In this document: positions 24,967 to 36,586 of the stretch, piece by piece | Numbering within the stretch: the stretch's first letter is position 1 | How the letters are laid out: every line of letters starts with the position of its first letter | Notes under the pieces: generated by a model | The model's input: only the letters and a program-made list of their open reading frames with translations | Databases searched by the model: none | What the model was told of the DNA's origin: nothing | From: Sordaria brevicollis | Lineage: Eukaryota; Ascomycota; Sordariomycetes; Sordariales; Sordariaceae | Direction of reading: 5' to 3' | Assembly (NCBI GenBank): GCA_033439795.1 | Contig: JAUTDP010000007.1 | Span: 1,798,001-1,862,000, forward strand | DNA length: 64,000 nucleotides | Position numbers and translations under genes: made by a program

Positions 24967-27900
24967 TTTGAATATTTAGACGCGGAGGCTGCCTGCTGTA
25001 AGACGACGATGTCAGCCAGCGGTACGCGTCATTTACGGATCACTACTGGGGGCGATGGAAAGAGGCCACTCTCGCGACCCGGAATCATCAGAGAAATCCG
25101 GTATCGGGGCAGCGGACGACTCTCAATGATGATTGTCGCATAGGGCTCGCGTGTAAGTGATGGAGGCAAGGCTGTGGACGATGAGGCGGGCGGCGACGGC
25201 GATTGCAGTCGCGTGTGGACGTGTAGAGGGCACGGGAGAGCAGGCCATGGTCTGGAGCAGCTGTAGAGACGATATTCATCAAGAATCGACCGTCAGGCGG
25301 CCTCTACAAGCCGGTAGACGATGGATATCGAAGGCGACGAGGCCCGCTTCGATGGCCGAAATGATGGGGAAAACGCAAGGCGATAACGCAGGGCAGGGCA
25401 CGCAGTGGGCAACGGGCAGTACCATGGGCAGTGGGCGGTAGTGGCAGGACTCACAAGTCATGGAAGAATTAAGAGCCTCCAGGCAGCAGACTGAAGTGTG
25501 AATCTTCAAGTCCAAGAAGCACAATCGCGGTGCCGGGAGAGTGGTGATGGTGGGGGAAATGGTCAAGGCCGGAGACCCTGGGAGGGGGCTGGCAGTGGTG
25601 ATGGTGTAGCGGAAAATCGCAGTGATGGACGGAGGAGAAGAATCCATGAAAATGGTGAACCAGAACCAGCAACACCAGTGCGCAGTGGGCCACTGCCTGG
25701 CTTGTGCTTCAGACGAGGCCCGCTTGCCCTCAGCTCAATGCTTGCTCGGTCCCGAGCGGTGATTGGTCGGAGCGTCTGATAGCACTTTCAAGTGTGGGGC
25801 TGCCCTTCACCAAAGTAGCACCAGCACCAGCAGGCTTAGGCTCAGGTTCTCAGCTGCCGCCAAATTCTTCGTTTGCTGCTGTAAGGTTTCAGCCCTGTAA
25901 TTACAGAAGCTGAAATGTAACGCGCTTCCGTTCTTCTCGTCTTACCACCGTAATGTTGTTTTGCTTGTGCTGGGCGGTCGGAAGCACCACAAAGCGCACT
26001 TGCCCGATCCAGGCAGACCGGGAGATGGATGCTATCACGATCCTTGTCGTTTTGCTCACAACCTGGAATCTTCAAGTTCTTGTAAGTTAGTATAGGACCG
26101 AAAGAACGAACAAGAGGAAACAAACCAACGCGGCTCGAGCCTGGTATTGGCTTGGTCAGATACAATCACTGGAGCTTGCCAACTCGTTGGATGTCCACTC
26201 CGATAATTCGATCGGATCGTGCCCTTCCAGACGGTGTGGGCGTGTGAGGCAGGTGTGATATGTGTGGAGGATGTGATTATGAATTTTCACGTACCAGGTC
26301 AATACTAGATGGCATCCAGTATTGCAATATCGTTGATATCTTTGATGGTTCAGAAGGGTGCTGTTGTCGGTTGATGGCACATAGACCTGTTGGTGTAACT
26401 TGGTGGTGGAAGTCAACGACGGGAGTGTGAGAGAGATGGAAGCGATTTTTGAACGGCGGGAGGGCAAGTGGATGGTCACCCCAGTGTGCTAGGCCGGCAT
26501 GCTGGCGTCGAGGGCTACCTCAGGCTACCTACCTTCCCTTTGTCAGCTTCGCCGCAGGTGCCAGCCGAGCCGGACGGGCACTTCATGCACTGATGCTGTC
26601 TTGATGCCTGTTGCCTACATCTCGAGCGACGGCAGCAAGGTCGGATGATGACCCCGCCACTGCCACATCCCAACTTGAACGATGCCCCAGCCGTGGACTC
26701 TGGTTGACGAAGACAATCACTTAGCAGACGCAACTACGGAGATATCTCTTCGAGTTGTGCTTCGAGTTGTGCTCAAGGTACCTCATCAGAGTCTACCATG
26801 ACTTGGTTTTGGTTCACGAATGTTGATTATCCTCAGCATCTTCGACGCCGCTATCTGCTTTCCATCTCCTACCACAAATATCCCATAAACCGATCATCTC
26901 ATTCTAGACTGATTTGCAGAGAATGGATTGCGAGCTGCTGCCCGGCCGCGGCAGAGAGGAATATGGGAGTGAGCGTCGATGGACAAGCCATGGGCCCACG
27001 AAACCGGGTTGATCACGCAGCCATCAGCAACCTAGTCTGCGTCTCTTTGCATCCTGGCCATTGATGGCATCATACTGCAACGGGAACCGACACTGACGGG
27101 TGGGTGGAAGGAGTCAGCGCGCTTTTGCTAACTCAACCCTGCACCTCCACCCAACGAGCATCATGATAAACGTGATGTCGTCGACCGAGCTTGCATCCCA
27201 ACATTCGTTTCGCCGCTATTCATGGATGTTCAGACGCTATGCCGAGGGAGCACTCCAGATATCATCCGTGGGGTTTGAGCCGTTCGTTTGACATAACACA
27301 ATCCCAATGACGTCGCCAACGGGAAAATGATGATCGCTCAGGGGGAAGAGCCGCAGTGTTGATGAATATATATTCCGGTCATCACCCCCCGCAGTGTAGT
27401 CGTCGGATGAAAGCGGTGAGCATATCTTCAACTTCGGGCGCAACTGAGGTTTGTAGTGTTGTGTTGAGAAGAAAACGGATTTCCTGTTTGGAGGGTGACG
27501 AGGAACAAACAGGAAGACATCAGCAGCACGAAAGACGACAGACCCAAATTTAGGAATTTAACTCCCCACGATGCCACTTTGGCCAATGTGAGTACTCACG
27601 AAAGGAAGCTGTGTTGAAAGGGGGTAGAAGATCGATCGATAGGATGCGGAACGCAACAAAGAAGCAGAGAAACAATAGTAAAGTCTCAATGTTGACAACC
27701 GCCCCGGGACCAGGTAGAGATATGGTTAGAGATTATGACAGCAAGAAAAGGTCATGGTGTTCATGTTGAAGATATCCGCTAGATCCTCAAGAAATGGACA
27801 GCCCAGGCTGAATTACGGGAATGGTTGAAGTGGAAGAAGTGGAATTTATAGGGAAACTGCACACAGGGGCAAGGCAAGCAATAAAACAGCGGGAACAGTG

Positions 27901-28367
27901 GACTTTGGTAACCTATCAATCGTGGCACATTTCAGCTTACACCGAGCTAGCCCCTACCCTGTTGCCATGTTGGTCTAGCGTTGCCGCCTTAACACAAGGC
28001 AAGCGGGGTCTTTTTTTTCTTACGATTTGCCCTGCCCCTCCGTCCACACAATGGACTCGGCGCACGGTGCAACGGTCTCGACATTTTTAGAGACGACGGC
28101 GGGAGGGAAAGAACATTGCCCGTCCGCAACCCGCAACCCGCAACCCGACGTCGACTGTGACCCACGTTGCCTCTGGAGAAAGAGTGTCAGCCTCCTCCTC
28201 CGCCTTGTTTGATCCTCTCTCCACTCTGCTCGTAGCATTCCGAGACGTGCGGCACCCGACCTTGAGAATTTCTCCCCCTCCTCCCGTTTCCCGCTTTGCG
28301 CCTAGGATAGCGGTCCGCCCAAACCACCTCCATCTCGACCAGTTCGCAAAGCGAAACCAAAGACAAG
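24967..28367. promoter_or_regulatory. Long divergent spacer between CHD1 and RLI1
   Basis: This 3.4-kb gap lies between two genes transcribed away from each other and should hold both promoters and leaders. Only short incidental frames are present. Close to RLI1 there is a short tandem repeat, CGCAACC repeated three times (about 28126-28147), and a pyrimidine-rich stretch (28190-28300) typical of strongly expressed fungal genes. No RNA gene or transposon is recognised. Confidence 0.4.
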
Positions 28368-30697
28368 ATGTCGGACAAACTCACCCGGTGCGTTCTGCCT
28401 TTTTGCAAGACTGCTGGTAGAATAGCAGTAGAGACTTGGACCGCGACTGGCTCAAGTTCAACCTTGCTGACCTTTCCTGTTTCGTGTCTATAGTATCGCT
28501 ATCGTTAGTAGCGACAAGTGCAAGCCCAAGAAGTGTCGCCAGGAGTGCAAGAAGTCATGCCCCGTTGTGCGCTCTGGTAAACTCTGTGTAAGCTCTTCCT
28601 CTGCTCTATATGGCCCTCTCACAACTTCAAGACTAGACAACCAACTAACTGCTCTCTAAACAGATCGAGGTAATAACTCTCCCGATCCTTTGACGATCAC
28701 CCTGTATCTTGCGCGACAACACCCTCCTGACATACGAGTTCTTCTAGGTGGCTCCCGAGTCGCGGATCGCCTTCATCTCCGAACAGCTGTGCATTGGTTG
28801 TGGTATCTGCCCCAAGCGCTGCCCCTTCGGCGCCATCACCATTATCAACCTGCCCACCAACCTCGAGAGCCAGATCACCCATCGCTATGCCGCCAACAGT
28901 TTCAAGCTCCACCGTCTTCCCATGCCCCGTCCCGGCAACGTCTTGGGTCTTGTTGGAACCAACGGTATCGGCAAGAGTACCGCTCTGAAGATTCTCTCCG
29001 GAAAGCTCAAGCCCAACCTCGGCAGATACGACAACCCCCCTGACTGGGAGGACGTCATCAAGTACTTTCGTGGTTCTGAGTTGCAGAGTAAGAAAAACGG
29101 CTTGTTTGGAAGGAGACTTTGAAACTGACACATGTGCAGACTACTTCACCAAGCTTCTCGAGGACGACCTGAAGGCTGTTGTCAAGCCCCAGTACGTCGA
29201 CCAGATCCCCAAGGCCATCCGCACCCCCGATAAGAGCGTCAAGTTCCTTATTGAGGGCCGCCGCTCCCTTGACAACCTCGACGAGGTTCTCGACACCCTT
29301 GGTAGGTTTAACGGCTTTTGCACTTTCTGTTTTGGTCAAGTGGACGCCATAGCTGACCTTGAATAGAGTTGCGCCACATCTACGACCGTGACGTTACCCT
29401 CCTTTCTGGTGGTGAGCTTCAGCGTTTTGCCATCGGTACCGTTTGCGTTCAGAAGGCCGATGTCTACATGTTCGACGAGCCTTCCTCCTACCTCGATGTC
29501 AAGCAAAGATTGAGCGCCGCTCGCATCATTCGCTCTCTCCTCCGCCCCGACGACTACGTCATCGTTGTCGAGCACGATTTGTCCGTTCTCGATTACCTTT
29601 CCGATTACGTCTGCTGTCTCTACGGTCAGCCCGCCGTCTACGGTGTCGTCACCCTCCCTCACTCGGTCCGTGAAGGCATCAACATTTTCCTCGACGGTCA
29701 CATCCCTACCGAGAACTTGCGTTTCCGTGACGAGAGCTTGACCTTCCGCATTGCCGAAGGCACTGAGGAGTTCCTTGCCGAGAAGTCGCGTGCCTTCAAG
29801 TACCCTGCCATGGAGAAGACCATGGGCAACTTCCACCTGTCCATCGACGCCGGCTCTTTCTCTGATTCCGAGATTATCGTCATGATGGGTGAGAACGGTA
29901 CCGGAAAGACCACCTTCTGCCGTCTCTTGGCCGGTGTTCTTAAGCCCGATGGCACCAGGAGGGTTCCTGAGATGAAGATCTCCATGAAGCCCCAGACCAT
30001 CACTCCCAAGTTCGAGGGTACCGTTCGCCAGCTCTTCTTCAAGAAGATCAAGGCTGCTTTCTTGTCTCCCCAGTTCCAGACTGATGTCGTTAAGCCCCTC
30101 AAGCTCGACGATTTCATTGATCAGGAAGTCAAGCATTTGTCCGGTGGTGAACTTCAAAGAGTTGCCATTGTCCTTGCTCTTGGTATCCCTGCTGATATCT
30201 ACCTTATTGATGAGCCTTCTGCTTGTAAGTGAACCTCCTCCCCCATCCCGCTGAAATGAATTGCTAACCTCCCTTTTAGATCTCGACTCTGAGCAGCGTA
30301 TCATTGCTTCCCGTGTCATCAAGCGTTTCATCATGCACGCCAAGAAGACCGCTTTCATCGTCGAGCACGATTTCATCATGGCTACCTACCTTGCCGACCG
30401 TGTCATTGTCTTCGATGGCAAGCCCGGTATCGACGCTCACGCTAACGCCCCTGAGTCTCTCCTTACTGGTTGCAACACCTTCTTGAAGAACCTCGATGTC
30501 ACCTTCCGTCGTGATCCTACCAACTACCGCCCTCGTATCAACAAGTTGAACTCTCAGCTTGACCAGGAGCAGAAGCTCAGCGGCAACTTCGTAAGTTTCA
30601 ATTCTTCGTTTTCGATGGTTCTTCCTGTATGTGATTTCATACTGACCATTTTCCCTTCCCGTAGTTCTTCTTGGACGATACCGACAAGAGCAGTTAA
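28368..30697 (+). CDS. rli1: ABCE1/RLI1 ribosome-recycling ATPase
   Basis: Eight exons are inferred: 28368-28387, 28494-28587, 28664-28669, 28748-29087, 29140-29301, 29367-30224, 30280-30590 and 30665-30697, for 607 residues, the usual family length. RLI1 splits ribosomes after termination and is essential in eukaryotes. The N-terminus has two iron-sulfur cluster motifs: the Cys series from [14 protein letters not shown] and then [18 protein letters not shown] domain 1 has [18 protein letters not shown] and FDEPSSYLD; domain 2 has [18 protein letters not shown] and IDEPSAYLD. Exon 3 is only six nucleotides (Ile-Glu), needed to keep the conserved GKLCIEVAPESR. The last intron separates the terminal FFLD block. 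Codon use is highly biased to C-ending codons, which suggests high expression. Confidence 0.96.
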
Positions 30698-32856
30698 AGA
30701 TGGCATCTTCAATGATGTTCTTCTCAAGAATAATAAAAGCAGCGGCAGAGGCGATACCAAGCACCACCGTCGTTGTTATGATGATGCATCGGATTCCGGC
30801 GTTCTAGGCGTCCAAAAAGAAAAGGGCAGTTTCTCCATTCATTGCGGCGCCAGGGATAGTGGCGGTAGCGGCGACGGCGGCGGCGGCGGTGGCGGTGGTT
30901 CTGGTTCTGAATTCGACACCTCTGAGGATGACGAGCCGGATGATTAACCCCGGCGGCGGCAGTCTGTCCCCTGTTGCCTGGTCCTACAAAAAGCGAGAAA
31001 GAGATATACCCCCCGGTCACATGTTTTGTGATGAGAAGTTTTCACGCTTTCTTTTTTTTGTTTTGGTCCTGACCAAACCCTTGCTTGAGGGTTAGCTACC
31101 ATAACGGACCGGGGGGGACTCGAGTCCCTGGATCGGAAGACTTTTTGTAGATTGAGGGGCAATGGGTTAAGCAGGGCGACTGCCGCCGGACCTTTCTCAC
31201 GAACCGAGCGAATCGGTTCGTTTTGAGAGGACCAAAGCAAAAAGAATGGGATGGGATATTTGAGATATGTTAGGGAAGGAGGTAAAATCGATCTATATCT
31301 AGTTGTCATGTATACACGTTGAATTTGAAAAGTGGGAACATACGAAGCTTCATTTTCTTGTCCTTTTTGAATCATCTTGAGCTCTTGTCGCCACATGATG
31401 TTCTCTTCCGTGAATTCCAGCAGGTTATCCCCATGGCGTGCCATAAAACCAGGATACTTTTGATCTTTTAAGTATTGATGGACTAAGTCACAAACCAAGA
31501 CCCAGTTTAGTGTTGGGCCAGGGCAACAGGGGACAGGATAGACTTATTGCGTCAAAAGCCGGAAAGGGCGTGCGAATACTCTCGACCACCAAACCCAGAT
31601 GGTAAGAGTTCTTGTTCTGAATCCTTTCTGGAGAAAACAAATCCTACCGACTAGAGGAAGGGATCTCGAGCATTGAAAATTATGCTCGAAGCAAGCTTGC
31701 GGTTGATTTCAATCCGCCCTTCAAACACAAGATTGCTTTGCCACGCTGTGGTTTTGATTGTTGATATAACGAGGTTTGTCAGACAGACAGTTATGACAAT
31801 TTTCTCTGTCTGAAAACCTCCCTCGTCTTGACCCCCTCTGCCTGCTTTTGAATTGACGACTTGGAGTCAACATTATAGGTTATACACGTACAGCAACAGG
31901 CGCCCTGAATAATTTGAGAGAAGAAAACATCGTGAGGAATGATGAAGGATGCGGAAGTCGAGAGACGTAAACTCGAAGCTTAGTCTCAAGCTTGAGGTTG
32001 CTTTCAACATAGACAGCGGAGATTCAAGACGGGAGTAGACAAAACATTACCGGATTGCTTCCTTGAAAATGGTAAATAAGCCATACTGTGTAGCGATTGC
32101 AGTGCTTACCACGAGAACGTAGATAGGGGCAAGATGGATTACTATAATATGGGAAGCTGCCTGACTATTGCAACTATTGCTCACAAGTGCGTGGTTTGGT
32201 TTTTCTAACGGTTGATTGATTTTTGCTACCCTAGTTGACTAGTCTAATTCTCGCATTCTTGTTGCCATACTTGAGCTTACGGAAATAAGTTGACTCACCT
32301 GGCAAATGTCATCACATGTGTAGTCGGCTCCCTGCTGTTAGGTAGGTGAGGATTCGACGATAGGTACAACAGAAAGTGGACTCACCAGGACATGTGGGCA
32401 TGTTCAGATTGTCTAAGTCATTAAGCATTTATAAACCGCAACGTTGTGCCGTTGTACCGGAAGGATATGGTCAACTCACCGGTAATGGACGATGATAGGG
32501 GCCAACAACCGGCTTCTTCTCACGATGATAAATCAATCAGCCTTCTCGATCGATGTATCCAAACTGTTTTCACATGCGTATTTTTCTACCTGGCCGAAGC
32601 CGAAACAAAAGGTCGACGTTGATATGATTCCGAGTCATGTAAAAGAAAGACAAGAAGGGGCAAGTATTACAAGAAAAAGGAATGCATATTTTTGAAGATT
32701 AGAGATGGGAAGTGGTGGTAAACACGTACGAGAGTACTTTCAGACTGCATATATAGCCATCCGGACTTCCCAACGCTTTCACGCGTAGGCAAACATAACC
32801 TTTCCATGACTCCGACAAATCCTAGCTTGGAGCCAGTCTTGGCTGGAGTCAGGCAC
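30698..32856. other. Convergent region between RLI1 and PRP40
   Basis: About 2.2 kb lies between two converging genes. The first part is the RLI1 3' untranslated region. On the minus strand three GTGAGT donor-like sites at about 32478, 32383 and 32302 alternate with acceptor-like sites, but no start codon opens a long frame across them. A coding-like stretch is listed separately at 31340-31498. Confidence 0.3.
31340..31498 (-). other. Possible exon of an unrecognised gene or transcript
   Basis: On the minus strand a frame of about 50 residues has a protein-like composition with alternating charged and hydrophobic residues (for example ENIMWRQELKMIQKGQENE). It is preceded by a GTGACTTAG acceptor-like site near 31486 and followed by a GTATGT donor-like site near 31347. 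No start codon with upstream support and no family match are evident. It may be an exon of a spliced transcript also using the donor sites near 32.3-32.5 kb, or chance. Confidence 0.2.
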
Positions 32857-35800
32857 TTAATCCTCCTCGATCTCGCCCTCTTCGCTACCCGCGCGGACGA
32901 CAGCAGGAGGGGGCGGTGTCTTTTCCTTCTCTTGTTGGTCTTGAGGCTGTGGCGACTTGGCGCCATCAGTGGCGGGCTTTGTATCCTCAGTCTTGACGGC
33001 GGGAGCGGTAGTAGCAGCGGCAGCGACAGCGGCAGGGGTAGTAGCACCGGCGGCAGGAGGAGCGGTGGTGCTTGGCTCGGTCTTGACTCTCTTCGCCGGG
33101 GGCCGACGATCGTGATCGTCCTCTTCGGGGCGCGCGCGGCGGGATGAGCTGGGTCTCTCGTCACCATATGGCAGCTCATCAACATCGCGATCCATTACTC
33201 GCCTGCGATAGATTCTTTCCCTGTCCTCGTCGCGACTGCGGCGTTCCCGGTCATAATGGTTGAGCTCGTCGTGCCGAGGGCGGCGGTCATAATCGCGGTC
33301 CCGATCACGCTCACGATCGCGGTCTCTGTCGCGGTGGTCACGGTCTCTTTCCCGGTCTCTGTCCCTGTCTCTCTCGCGCTCACGGTCACGATCACGGTCT
33401 CTCTCCCGTTCACGATCACGGTCACGGTAGTCACGACGATCACGATCACGATCACGCTCACGTTCGCGCTCGCGATCGCGATCCCTATCTCTGTCTCGAA
33501 TAGACTCATGGTGACCGTCTACTGACCTGCGGTCCGAAAGCAGGCTCTCGGCCATGCTGGACTTGCGGAAATTGCGTTCCCGCTCGGCAATAGCCTTGCG
33601 GCGGTCGGCCTCGTAGGGGTCGTGCTCTGGGCTGCGGCTGCGAGCGGAGCGCTCTCTGCGGTGAGAACGTTCACCCCTGTCGCGATACGAATCGCCGCGA
33701 TCACGACGGCGCAGACGGTCTCTTTCTTCTTCTTCCTTGTCCTTCAAGCGGCGAATATGCTTTTCGAAGGCACCGCGGCGAGCCTCGTCCGAAGTGACGG
33801 CCTTGAACTCATCACTCTGGGCGATGCGACCTTCTACCTGCTCGTAAGTATCATTGACCGTGATGGGAGGTTCCAACCTCTTCAAGTATGAGCGAAGATC
33901 ATCCAAAGCACGACGCTGCTGGCGTTCAGAATGCTTGTCGTCCTCTGACGAGCGTTTGGCCTTCTTCTCTTGAAGCTGTTTTATTTCTCGTTAGTCGGAT
34001 GCTTGTTTCAGTACGGGGTAGATGTGTCAACTTACGCGCTCGAAAATAAGCTCAAGAATATCGCGCTCAATGTTAGCGGTGCGGCGGTCATCTTTCAAAA
34101 TTGCTTCAAACTCTTGGAAAGTTGTCTTGGGAGTGACCTCAAACCGTTTATCCTGTCGTTTTGCGTTAGCAGAGCTCCGAAGATAGCCGTTCGTTGCAGT
34201 GTACTCACATCAATGACATCCAGAACATCATTCCTGGTGGTTCTCAGAGCACGTTCTTCTTCTTCGACAACATCCCAGAATAATTCCATGGGGGTAGAGC
34301 CGGCCTGACCTGCCATAGCCAAGTATTTCTCATCCTTTTCGATAAGAGGGTAGATTTTGGACCATTTAGATCCTGCCTTGATCTTACCATCCTTCCTCAA
34401 CTCGGCAAGAAGGGCACAGAAGTTGTCGCGGTTCTTACGCTCCTTACGAAGCTTCTTGTTCTTCTCTTCTTGCCTGGAATCGTTGAAGGTACGCTCCAAG
34501 GCCTTGACGTGGTTTTGGAAAACGGTCAGGATGTCATACTTGCTGAGGGACTTATACTTCTCATCCTGCTGGAACTCTGCAGTGTTCTCGATAGTGCCCT
34601 GTGCCTCAGACCACCTTGTGTAGGGCTCAAGGTCAAGCTTGGGCAAAAGCTCAATCAAACCGTCCATAGCACTCTTGCGCATAGCAATCTGCTGGTCCTT
34701 GTGTGCCTTCTTGAGCTCAACCCGGTAGTCCTCGAACAGCTGGCGTCGTTCGTTGTCATCGTTGGTCGATCGGAAAATGGTCTCGCCCTCAATCATAGGC
34801 CGAGCAGTCTTCCAACGAGTGTAGTGCTTGATTTCGGGGTGGCTCCGTAGCATCGTGGCGAAATCGGCGCGCAGCTTGGTTAGTCTCTCCTTTGCGCGCT
34901 CCTTGTCCTGAACAATGACATCGTGGCAATACTTTTCGAAGGCGGCCTTGCGGTCCTTGGGATCCTTGATAGCGCGGAACTGAGGATCCTTGACGACAGC
35001 TCGGAGTGTTTGTTCCCAAGTCCAGTCGGGCTGAACGCCACTACGCTTCAAAAGCTTGACGAAGGCAGCCTCCGCCTCTTCAGGTGTCGCATATTCCGGA
35101 TCGGCGGTCGCAGGTACGAAAGCGGGGGGTGCATTGTTGTTGCCGAACGTCAACTGGCGTGACTCCCCCAATGGCTCTCGGTGATCACGATGATCACGGT
35201 GGTCACGGTGGTCACGGTGGTCGCGGTGGTCGCGATGGTCACGATGGTCGCGATGGTCGCGATGGTCGCGGTCTCTGTCCCGATCCCTGTCGCGGTAGTC
35301 CCGATCACGGTCCCGATCACGATCACGGTCACGGTCCCGATAATCACGGTCACGATCGCGGTCGGGACGGTAGTTATCGCCTCCATATCCACCTTGATGG
35401 CCACCTCCAGAAGCGGAAAAGGGACCAGTAGGAGTACTGCGGAGAGAAAGCATGTTAGTGACTGAAGCTGTATGACCAGGTACATGTGAATCGCGAACTT
35501 ACGCAGCGCTGGTTGGCGTCGTAGCTCCGACACCAAGAGCCTGCTTGTAGACTTCAGGCATTTCCCACGAGCTTTGCTTGGTTTCAGTATTGTACCAATA
35601 CTTTTTACCGCCCTCGGCTGTGTATTCTTTCCACGGCTGGTTGGCGAGCGCACGCTACAAGAGTGTCAGTGCTTCGTTTTGGCAAAGGGTTCAGGAGACC
35701 ATCAACATACCTCGGCGGGCGTCATAAGCTCCTCCGGCTTCGTCCATTGCGTGACTCTTGTCAGTGTATTGTAGTAGTACACGCGTCCGTCAGGCGTACG

Positions 35801-35857
35801 GTGTTCTTGCCAGGTCAGGCCTGGCTGCGGGAACGGCCCGCTAGGCAACGGATTCAT
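32857..35857 (-). CDS. prp40: U1 snRNP-associated splicing factor PRP40
   Basis: Five exons are inferred: 35857-35711, 35654-35503, 35436-34209, 34152-34036 and 33975-32857, for 920 residues. PRP40 joins the U1 snRNP to branch-point proteins during early spliceosome assembly in the nucleus. Two WW domains open the protein (about residues 14-44 and 55-83, with [15 protein letters not shown] and [12 protein letters not shown]). Several FF domains follow (about residues 180-640), seen as repeated helical blocks with [16 protein letters not shown] and [13 protein letters not shown]. Between WW and FF lies an Arg/Asp/His repeat, and after the FF domains a long Arg/Asp/Glu repeat. Yeast Prp40 is 583 residues, so these tails account for most of the extra length. 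The C-terminus ends in a Pro/Ala-rich segment and an acidic EEGEIEED. Confidence 0.93.
33262..33505 (-). repeat. Coding minisatellite, Arg-Asp/Arg-Glu repeats in the PRP40 C-terminal tail
   Basis: Six-base units (CGTGAC/CGCGAG on the coding strand) encode alternating Arg with Asp or Glu. Units differ at third positions, so the protein repeat is kept while the DNA repeat is imperfect. Confidence 0.85.
35170..35390 (-). repeat. Coding minisatellite, Arg-Asp and Asp-His-Arg repeats in the PRP40 N-terminal linker
   Basis: The segment has two parts: six-base Arg-Asp units (about 35265-35390) and nine-base Asp-His-Arg units repeated about nine times (about 35180-35262). The nine-base units are nearly identical, suggesting recent slippage or unequal exchange. 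Confidence 0.88.
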
Positions 35858-36586
35858 CGTGACTGAGTATGCGATCAATGCTGGAGAAAGATATTTTCGT
35901 TTCCCTTGAGTATTTCGGTTGAGTTGTACGTCGTTGTCGGGGGGTCGGGCAGCGATGTGGTGGTGGCCGGGTTGAAGAAAACTTTCAAGGCTGCGAATTG
36001 GAAGAGGACCCCAGGAAAATGCGCGACAGGCGAAAGGATGACGGGAAAGCGCACGAATCCACTAATGCCAAGACCGCAACCGGGGAGTGTGCTGCACGGG
36101 CCACCTCAGACAGACGCAGCTTCTGTGGGGCCATGGATTGCTTGGGCTGTCACAGGGTCGTCCCTGGCACTCCAAAGCTTGCCGCTGTGACCGGTCCAGA
36201 TGGGATGGAAGGTGCCGGCCGGGGCCCGTTCGTTATGGACTTGCCTTGCGGTGTTACTCAACCTCACCAGACGGTCTCGGTTACCTTAACACCGGTCCCC
36301 CGTTTCAGTGCACCTACAACCCCTGAATGGCTTCACTTTAGTACTTTCCACATGTTTTGATTTCACTGAAGTCCGCCACGGGAACTTATAACGAGATACA
36401 ACAAGCACTCGGCAATTGCAATAAGAATACATCCATCCCAGGTCTCCTAATAAGTGGAAAGGATTCAACCAAAATCGCCGTCCACCGCAACCGAGCTGGC
36501 AGCCTAGTACTAGCACTGGCCTCACAAAGATCGAGGAAAAGACGAACGACAAACCCGACGACACTCGCTTATACCTATACAGCAAC
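35858..36586. promoter_or_regulatory. Divergent promoter between PRP40 and TRS65
   Basis: These 729 bases separate two divergently transcribed start codons and must hold both promoters. No open frame of note and no obvious TATA box are seen. Confidence 0.45.

Noticed and set aside
24967..28367. Possible tRNA or 5S rRNA genes in the long spacers
   Set aside because: I looked for the GGTTCGA-type box and for the Neurospora 5S ends and found no convincing match here or in 43345-47731. A covariance-model scan would settle it.
30261..30947. A longer RLI1 C-terminal frame
   Set aside because: It reads through the last intron (30591-30664) and ends in low-complexity Gly repeats. The spliced form gives the conserved FFLD ending.
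33256..33525. Plus-strand frames rich in Val/Ile/Thr opposite PRP40
   Set aside because: They are the reverse reading of the Arg-Asp coding repeats.
35180..35262. Regularly spaced repeats resembling a CRISPR array
   Set aside because: The units are contiguous 9-bp coding repeats without spacers in a eukaryotic gene.
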